The notes under the pieces are model-generated. The model saw only the letters and a list, made by a program, of their open reading frames with translations, was not told where the DNA came from and did not search any database. A stretch of 6,398 nt of DNA from Bdellovibrionales bacterium (GTDB lineage Bacteria > Bdellovibrionota > UBA1018), in NCBI GenBank assembly GCA_018968995.1, contig JAGWZD010000121.1:1-6398 (forward strand), given 5' to 3'. The translations under genes and the position numbers were made by a program. Positions 1-6,398 of this stretch are shown piece after piece (the first letter of the stretch is position 1; each line of letters begins with the position of its first letter).

Positions 1-553
1 AAATAAAGACGCCTATGGTAATTGCCGTATCGTGAAACAACGCGAGCACTGCTCCTGGCGCGTATCTCACATCAAACCGAAGAGCGACGTAAACTAGGAT
101 GCCGAGCAAAGCGTAGAACATCGACAGAAAGCCACTTTTTCTCAGTGAACTTCCCGCTGCCGGACCCACCACATCGACTCTCTTGAGCTCGTACTGCCCT
201 GGGCCCGAGGCCCGAGACAAAACCTGCTCCACTTTCTGAGAAACCTGGTTCAGTTCAGACTCTGACCCTTGGGCCTTCACCAAAAACTCAGAGCTTGCCC
301 CCTCCCCCAGTTGAACCACCTTAAGGCCCTTGAGATCCGCTTTGGTCATCTCATCCCGAATACGGCCGATGTCCCAACCTTGAGGAGCCCGAACCTGAAC
401 CTCAGCCCCCCCTGTAAAGTCGATTCCGTAATTTAGCCCTTTTGTGAAGAACAGCACCAAAGCTCCAATCACCGAGAGGATCGAAAGCCCGACAAAGATG
501 TGCCGTTTACCCGCAAAATCAATCTGAGTTCCTGGACGAATAAGTTCAATCAT
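1..553 (-). CDS. secF: Protein translocase subunit SecF (5' part, cut by left edge)
   Basis: SecF is an inner-membrane partner of SecD in the SecDF-YajC complex, which uses the proton motive force to assist late steps of preprotein export. My translation gives 184 codons from ATG at 553, open at the window edge; the full family length is about 300 residues, so roughly 60% is present. Residues about 18-37 form TM1. They are followed by the family motif NYGIDFTGG (41-49), a periplasmic domain (about 50-125), the segment VDVVGPAAGSSLRKSG (126-141), then TM2 and the conserved RFD...GAVLALFHD region (159-175). The start is fixed by a purine-rich Shine-Dalgarno stretch overlapping the secD stop, and the gap to secD is only 9 bases, so translation is probably coupled. 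The rest of the gene, including later membrane segments, lies outside the window. Confidence 0.97.
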   Translation of the reverse strand, partial: MIELIRPGTQIDFAGKRHIFVGLSILSVIGALVLFFTKGLNYGIDFTGGAEVQVRAPQGWDIGRIRDEMTKADLKGLKVVQLGEGASSEFLVKAQGSESELNQVSQKVEQVLSRASGPGQYELKRVDVVGPAAGSSLRKSGFLSMFYALLGILVYVALRFDVRYAPGAVLALFHDTAITIGVFI

Positions 554-565
554 GGTTCCCCCTTA
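554..565 (-). promoter_or_regulatory. secF ribosome binding site overlapping the secD stop codon
   Basis: Read on the minus strand, the bases before the secF ATG are TAAGGGGGAACC. The TAA is the secD stop, and AAGGGGG is a strong Shine-Dalgarno match about 4 bases from the ATG. This arrangement implies that ribosomes ending on secD can restart on secF and keep the two subunits in balance. The coupling is inference; the motif and spacing are seen directly. Confidence 0.75.
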
Positions 566-2296
566 GATACTCAAGGTCGAGCGGTTAGTCTGATCCAAAC
601 GCCTGAGGTAGGCATCAAAGAGCAGGCGGCAAACAAAAATCGCCGTAAACAGCGTAGTGACAATGCCAATGAGTAGGGAAACTGCAAAACCCTTAATCGG
701 TCCAGTACCGTACATCAGCAACACCACAGCGGCCACTGCGTTGGTTACGTTAGCATCGAGGATCGTCCCAAAAGCTTTCGAGAACCCATGTTCAACAGCA
801 CCGTAGATATTCTTGCCTAAGCGAAGCTCTTCTCGGATTCGCTCATAGATCACCACGTTTGAGTCCACTGCGATTCCAACGGTCAACGCGATACCTGCAA
901 TGCCCGGCAGTGTCAGTGTGGCTTCGAGACCCACTAGTGTTGCCAGAACAAAGATCACATTGATCATCAATGAAACCACGGCAATCGCGCCACTCAAACG
1001 GTAGTAAATTAATATGAAAACAAACACCGCTAGAGATCCAATCACAGCCGCCAAAGCTCCTGATTTAATCGAGTCTTGACCCAATGATGGACCAATTACC
1101 CGTTGCTCTAAGAAATTTAGCTGCGCTGGCAAAGCACCCGCACGAAGCACAATAGCTAAATCTTTAGCTTCCTTCAGGACCGCATCTCCCGCCCCTAATC
1201 CCAGAGTGATCTGACCGCGGCCACCGCCAATTTTCGTCTGAATCACAGGTGCAGAGTGCACGATATTGTCCAGAACGATAGCTAGCTTATCGCCAACATG
1301 ATCGCCCGTCAGTTTCTCGAACGTCGAAGCGCCACGCGGATTCAAAGAGAAGCTCACATGTGGCCGCTGATCCTCAGGATTAATCTGAACCTGTGCATCC
1401 TGAAGGTCATCTCCTGTCACTTCGGACTTTGAGAAAAGCAGGTATGGAATCTTACCCTCTGGTAGAAACCCTCCTGAGACCGCTCGTTGCCGCTCGAAGG
1501 CGATCTCTGAGCCCTCCGGAACTTTTCCTTTGGCAAACTCATTGATTTGCCGAACGTATTCGGAAAACTTCTGCTCAGCCCCACCTTTGAACGAAATTCC
1601 TTTTTCTTTTTCAATGCTCGCCACCAATTCAGCTACCTGAGGTGGAGCCATGTCCTTTTCATTGACGATTCGAAACTCAAGTTTCGCTGTTCGGCCGATC
1701 AGCTCTTTGGCGCGCTCGACTTCCTTGACTCCAGGAAGTTCAACTACGATTCGGTCAGCCCCTTGACTGGCAATCGAGGGCTCAGCCACACCAAACTCAT
1801 CGATTCGATTGCGAATCACTTCAATACTTTGACTCAGAGTCTTCTCACGAATTTCCTGACGGTATTCTCGTGAAAGTCCAAGCTCTAGCTTCGCGTTTTC
1901 TCGGGAAGCCAAACGAAGAGACCAGAACTCATCCTTAATCAGCTTCAGAAGGTCTTCAGCCCGGCTACTCACACCCTCAAGCACAATATGAGGATCATCG
2001 ACTGGAAGACCCTCTCTCACCACTTTCACGCTGGAAATGGGTATCTGCTTCTCGCGCAAACGCTCTTGAAGTGAGGCCTGCTGACGATCGATCACATCGC
2101 GATAGACCTTATTAAAGTCGACACCCAGAACCATATACAATCCGCCCTGAAGGTCGAGACCCAGGTTCATCTTTGCCTTAACCGGAAACTTCGACTTTTC
2201 TGGATCAATCTGAAATACGGTTGGATAAATGTATGCCGCTGAGAGCGCGGTCATCAACACTAGAATCCACAGCTTACCCCACCAACTGCGACTCAT
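563..2296 (-). CDS. secD: Protein translocase subunit SecD
   Basis: SecD is the large subunit of the SecDF-YajC inner-membrane complex that uses the proton gradient to pull preproteins out of SecYEG. The 577-residue protein is slightly shorter than the 615-residue E. coli form. TM1 is at about 8-27, followed by the signature LGLDLQGG (45-52). The large periplasmic region spans about 55-405, with conserved IRNRIDEFGVAEPSI (161-175) and the ELPGV block (186-190). The C-terminal bundle of five membrane segments starts near 411. It holds TLPGIAGIALTVGIAVDSN (462-480) with Asp478, which corresponds to the Asp used for proton conduction in the family, then ERIREE (485-490) and GTGPIKGFAVSLLIGI (530-545). 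The usual VDAN is VDSN here. The start is supported by AAGGAG six bases upstream. It follows yajC by 27 bases and precedes secF by 9. Confidence 0.98.
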   Translation of the reverse strand: MSRSWWGKLWILVLMTALSAAYIYPTVFQIDPEKSKFPVKAKMNLGLDLQGGLYMVLGVDFNKVYRDVIDRQQASLQERLREKQIPISSVKVVREGLPVDDPHIVLEGVSSRAEDLLKLIKDEFWSLRLASRENAKLELGLSREYRQEIREKTLSQSIEVIRNRIDEFGVAEPSIASQGADRIVVELPGVKEVERAKELIGRTAKLEFRIVNEKDMAPPQVAELVASIEKEKGISFKGGAEQKFSEYVRQINEFAKGKVPEGSEIAFERQRAVSGGFLPEGKIPYLLFSKSEVTGDDLQDAQVQINPEDQRPHVSFSLNPRGASTFEKLTGDHVGDKLAIVLDNIVHSAPVIQTKIGGGRGQITLGLGAGDAVLKEAKDLAIVLRAGALPAQLNFLEQRVIGPSLGQDSIKSGALAAVIGSLAVFVFILIYYRLSGAIAVVSLMINVIFVLATLVGLEATLTLPGIAGIALTVGIAVDSNVVIYERIREELRLGKNIYGAVEHGFSKAFGTILDANVTNAVAAVVLLMYGTGPIKGFAVSLLIGIVTTLFTAIFVCRLLFDAYLRRLDQTNRSTLSI

Positions 2297-2302
2297 CGGC
2301 TT

Positions 2303-2308
2303 CTCCTT
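2303..2308 (-). promoter_or_regulatory. secD ribosome binding site
   Basis: On the minus strand the yajC-secD gap contains AAGGAG followed by six bases (AAGCCG) and then the secD ATG at 2296. This is a near-ideal Shine-Dalgarno element and fixes the secD start. No terminator or promoter is visible in the 27-base gap, so yajC and secD are probably on one transcript. Confidence 0.8.
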
Positions 2309-2323
2309 GGTTCGGTTTTTTAA

Positions 2324-3896
<1,573 letters not shown>

Positions 3897-3904
<8 letters not shown>

Positions 3905-4577
3905 GAAATGGATTCTTGAGCTTCTCAGTTCCAACAGTGGTATCCGGACCATGACCCGGACAGATCCGAGTATCGCCATCGAGAACCAGTAATCTTTGGC
4001 GTATGCTCTTAAACATTTGATCTTGATCTCCACCCCAAAGATCGGTTCTCCCCACGCTTCCCTGAAAAAGGGTATCCCCAGAAAAAACGGTTTCTAACAC
4101 TCCGCCCTCTGAATCCTCATGCATTCGAATACAAACACTTCCTGGGCTATGTCCTGGGGTATGCAAAACAGAAAGAAGAAGTCGGCCCACTCGAATCTCT
4201 TGAGTGTCCTCTAAATACTCATCAATGGGCAGAGGTTGATCGTACTTTAATCCAAAAAGACGACCCTGCTCGATCAGCTGTAAATAGAGAGGCTCGTCAC
4301 CTCGGTGCATACTAATCTTGGGACCTTCACCTCGCGACTCGCGTACTTTTCGGCTGGCTCCAACATGATCGAGGTGACCATGGGTATGCAAAAGATAACG
4401 AAGCTTCAGAGGCACTCCACTTGAAGTCTTCACTCCTTCGAGATTCCTGAGAATCTTTTCAGCCTCATCTCCTGGATCAATGAGTGCCGCTTCTCCTGTT
4501 TCCTCACAGACAATAAGGCGGCAATTGCATTGAAAAGGGCCCACGACCCAATTTTTTTGTATCGCTTTCACGGTCAT
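3897..4577 (-). CDS. Metallo-beta-lactamase-fold hydrolase, glyoxalase II-like
   Basis: This is a small soluble hydrolase of the metallo-beta-lactamase fold, 226 residues from ATG 4577, typical of the YcbL/glyoxalase II-like group of about 210 residues. The opening pattern VVGPFQCNCRLIV (11-23) resembles the usual start of this group. The metal-site series is complete: THGHLDH (65-71, ligands His66, His68, Asp70, His71), TPGHSPGS (140-147, His143), SGDTLF (166-171, bridging Asp168) and PGHG (207-210, His209). The VGRTDL segment (175-180) is also typical. A two-metal site and thioester or related hydrolysis follow from the family, but the true substrate cannot be read from sequence, and the long C-terminal domain of classical glyoxalase II is absent. 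A TTG at 4616 in frame could add 13 residues; ATG 4577 fits the family better. Neither start has a clear Shine-Dalgarno. It lies 63 bases after the SpoIID gene and 9 before tgt. Confidence 0.92.
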
Positions 4578-4640
4578 CTGTTGTCGATGTTTCTCACTCG
4601 AAACGATAACACGCAAGGCGACAGTTGATTTACCGGGCTG

Positions 4641-5888
4641 CTATTTCCAAACCTTTACCAGATAGGCTTGCGGATAGTAATGGGTCAGAATCTGCTCAGC
4701 ATTGTAGCCCTCTGCGCCCATCTCCTTTGCCCCCCACTGGCACATCCCTACTCCATGCCCGTTTCCTCGACCCTGAAAGATCCAATCCCTCGTCGCGCTT
4801 CCGCTCACATCAAAAAAAGTGCTCCGCAACCTTTCGACTCCCAGAATGGATCTAAACTGGGAACCATTGAGAACGGTGGAAGAAAATTTGCCCGCTCCAT
4901 CAAGAAAGCCCACTTTCACCTGACGAACTCGACCCGATGGAAATCTCGATAAAGCCTCGATTGAACGAACCTTCCCTTTTCCAAAGGATGAGAACAATCG
5001 GTCTATCTCGAGATTACTTAATTTAACGTCCCACCTAAACCGAGGCGAGCTACCGCAGTGCAAACACCGAACACCACCCCGAACCCCAATTTGCGGCTGA
5101 CCCCAGACATCTTCTGGTGAATCTGTTTTTCCCCCACAAGTAGAGTGATAAAACGCTTTAATCGGAACTAAATCGCCAGAAGGAAACGCTCGAATCCTTG
5201 CTCCGCGTTCATCCAAAGCCGAAGCAAGCACGACTCCTCGAGTTTTCGAAACGACTTGGCTAGCCCTTGTCTCCTCACCCTCCACTCCGAGATACACTTG
5301 ATCTTTAGTGGTCGACTCGACGTCAAAGAAGGCCTTATTCAGGCGTGCCTGCTTGCTTTGATAAAGAGCATACGAGCGAGCGGCGATGACCTGGGCAGCC
5401 ACCGCTTCAGAGTTCCACTTAGCAGAGAACTCGCCATTCACTACGCCATCTAAATACTTCTCGATGTCTAAAACATTCACCACGCTACAGCCAGATTTCG
5501 CTGGATGTATGACCAGGGACTCGCGAATCATCTTGGATCCCCATAAAAATGCGCCTGATGGACTACTTACTTCTAAAGGACCCTCAAAAACCTGAGTATG
5601 AGGTGAGACCAACCTAACTCTGCCGCTAGAGCAAGAGAACCGCCATGAAACCCGCCCGTTCGAGCGTAAACGAGACTTTATAGGGCGCGAGGTTCGAGCA
5701 TCGAGATCCCAACCGCCTACTTCAACCCAAGCGATAGATTCATTGAGAAGCACTCGTATTTTAGGGGTGTTTGAAGAAATATTGGGGACAGACAAAATCG
5801 CTAAGGCCGAGACCGGCCCACACAGAAAAACCGCAATCGCTCCAAAAAAAACGGGGAGAATCCTTCTCCCCTTAAAAAACGGCTTCAT
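4641..5888 (-). CDS. Secreted SpoIID/LytB-domain protein, putative lytic transglycosylase
   Basis: The 415-residue product carries a SpoIID (stage II sporulation protein D/LytB) domain. Family members are lytic transglycosylases that cut peptidoglycan glycan strands stripped of stem peptides. The start gives a clean signal peptide: KGRR (6-9), a hydrophobic core, and a likely cut after SALA (27-30), placing the mature protein in the periplasm. The segment VVNGEFSAKW (149-158) holds Glu153, at the position of the catalytic Glu of SpoIID; AAQVIAARSYALY (164-176) follows. FYHSTCGGKT (246-255) and CLHC (275-278) supply His248, Cys251, Cys275 and Cys278, a plausible zinc site. The C-terminal signature GRGNGHGVGMCQWGA (373-387) is intact. 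In a non-sporulating Gram-negative the role would be wall remodelling or division rather than engulfment; this is inference. It follows the slipin gene by 67 bases and lacks a good Shine-Dalgarno. Confidence 0.92.
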   Translation of the reverse strand: MKPFFKGRRILPVFFGAIAVFLCGPVSALAILSVPNISSNTPKIRVLLNESIAWVEVGGWDLDARTSRPIKSRLRSNGRVSWRFSCSSGRVRLVSPHTQVFEGPLEVSSPSGAFLWGSKMIRESLVIHPAKSGCSVVNVLDIEKYLDGVVNGEFSAKWNSEAVAAQVIAARSYALYQSKQARLNKAFFDVESTTKDQVYLGVEGEETRASQVVSKTRGVVLASALDERGARIRAFPSGDLVPIKAFYHSTCGGKTDSPEDVWGQPQIGVRGGVRCLHCGSSPRFRWDVKLSNLEIDRLFSSFGKGKVRSIEALSRFPSGRVRQVKVGFLDGAGKFSSTVLNGSQFRSILGVERLRSTFFDVSGSATRDWIFQGRGNGHGVGMCQWGAKEMGAEGYNAEQILTHYYPQAYLVKVWK

Positions 5889-5906
5889 GCCTGACCATAG
5901 TGTGAG

Positions 5907-5946
5907 GGAGGGTGCGACTCAAAGCGAGAACTTTTCTGCACCCCCC
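5907..5946 (-). other. Hairpin between the slipin and SpoIID genes
   Basis: On the minus strand, GGGGGGTGC (5946 to 5938) can pair with GCACCCTCC (5915 to 5907) to make a 9-bp stem. Eight pairs are Watson-Crick and one is G-U in RNA; the plus strand would have a mismatch at that position, so the fold suits the coding-direction transcript. The 22-base loop can form a small inner stem AAAG/CUUU. No run of U follows, so it is not a standard intrinsic terminator. It may shield the slipin mRNA 3' end or influence entry to the SpoIID gene, whose ATG is 18 bases beyond the stem. Confidence 0.45.
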
Positions 5947-5955
5947 TTCGCTGAA

Positions 5956-6398
5956 TCAGGTTTTACCGCTGTGACCGCCAGTGATCTGACGCAAAACATC
6001 GATCGGTAGCGGGATCACCGTGGCTTTCCCGTTATTGGAAATCTCAACCAAAGTCTGAAGATAACGCAGTTGCAACGTTGTCGGCGTCGCTGCCATGACC
6101 GCCGCCGCTTCTGAAAGCTTCTGAGAGGCCTGAAGTTCGCCCTCTGCAGCAATCACTTTCGCCCGTCGCTCACGCTCCGCTTCAGCCTGCCGCGCCATCG
6201 CTCGCTGCATCTCTACGGGCAAATCAATCTGCTTCACTTCAACATTCGAAACCTTCACGCCCCATGGCTCGGTTTGTTGATCTAAAATGGTCTGAAGTCG
6301 ATGGTTAATCGCCTCTCGAGAAGCAAGCAATTCATCAAGCTCAACCTGACCTAAAACAGAACGCAGCGTGGTCTGAGCAAGCTTCGATGTGGCAAGTA
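5956..6398 (-). CDS. Slipin/stomatin-family SPFH membrane protein (C-terminal part, cut by right edge)
   Basis: The visible 146 residues are the C-terminal part of a prokaryotic stomatin (slipin), an SPFH/band 7 protein that forms oligomers at the inner membrane and is thought to organise membrane microdomains or proteases. My translation reads from the edge without a stop: [20 protein letters not shown] is followed by the SPFH pattern INHRLQ...[19 protein letters not shown]. Next come the charged coiled-coil [21 protein letters not shown] and the C-terminal [12 protein letters not shown] and PLPIDVL motifs. These match the slipin consensus closely. The N-terminal membrane anchor and first half of the SPFH domain lie outside the window; full proteins are about 250-260 residues. 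In many bacteria and archaea the partner nfeD lies next to slipin; it is not between this gene and the SpoIID gene, so if present it would be off the right edge. HflC/HflK are related alternatives but fit less well. Confidence 0.93.
   Translation of the reverse strand, partial: LATSKLAQTTLRSVLGQVELDELLASREAINHRLQTILDQQTEPWGVKVSNVEVKQIDLPVEMQRAMARQAEAERERRAKVIAAEGELQASQKLSEAAAVMAATPTTLQLRYLQTLVEISNNGKATVIPLPIDVLRQITGGHSGKT

Noticed and set aside
1547..1873. Plus-strand open frame of 108 codons inside secD
   Set aside because: It is antisense to a strongly conserved part of secD, has no recognisable motif or start signal, and looks like a chance frame.
4578..4616. TTG start at 4616 for the hydrolase
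   Set aside because: The extra 13 residues do not resemble the family start, there is no Shine-Dalgarno, and an ATG follows at the expected place.
4625..4952. Plus-strand open frames opposite the 3' part of the SpoIID gene
   Set aside because: Short, overlapping each other and antisense to an intact conserved domain; judged shadows.
5820..5822. Possible lipoprotein cysteine (Cys23) in the SpoIID leader
   Set aside because: The preceding residues VFL do not fit a lipobox; an ordinary signal peptidase I site after SALA fits better.
5907..5946. Intrinsic transcription terminator after the slipin gene
   Set aside because: A stem is present but no U-run follows it on the coding strand, so I kept it only as a hairpin.

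Overview
The window is a compact stretch of bacterial chromosome. All seven protein genes lie on the minus strand, so transcription runs from the right edge to the left. Gaps between genes are 9 to 67 bases, and one pair overlaps by 20 bases. I see no RNA gene, CRISPR array, insertion sequence, integrase or long repeat, and no gene-free stretch above 300 bases. Base composition looks moderate, roughly half GC by eye.

In transcription order, the genes are: the C-terminal part of a slipin/stomatin-type SPFH membrane protein (cut by the right edge); a secreted SpoIID/LytB-family peptidoglycan protein; a metallo-beta-lactamase-fold hydrolase of the glyoxalase II-like group; queuine tRNA-ribosyltransferase (tgt); the translocase accessory subunit yajC; secD; and secF (cut by the left edge). 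The order tgt-yajC-secD-secF is a conserved bacterial cluster. YajC, SecD and SecF form the membrane complex that uses the proton gradient to help pull preproteins through SecYEG. The upstream half is less standard: an envelope scaffold protein, a periplasmic glycan-strand enzyme and a small thiol-ester-type hydrolase.

Separate SecD and SecF chains, a YajC with a signal peptide and Ala/Pro linker, and a SpoIID-domain protein next to Sec genes suggest a Gram-negative, probably a member of the former Deltaproteobacteria such as Bdellovibrionota. That placement is inference from remembered family resemblance and was not searched.

Only secD and secF have clear Shine-Dalgarno sequences. tgt, yajC, the hydrolase and the SpoIID gene lack good ones, and tgt has a perfect extended -10 motif ending eight bases before its ATG. 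A 9-bp hairpin lies between the slipin and SpoIID genes. I do not see a convincing undescribed system. The second looks below are mostly about expression signals, YajC architecture and gene order.
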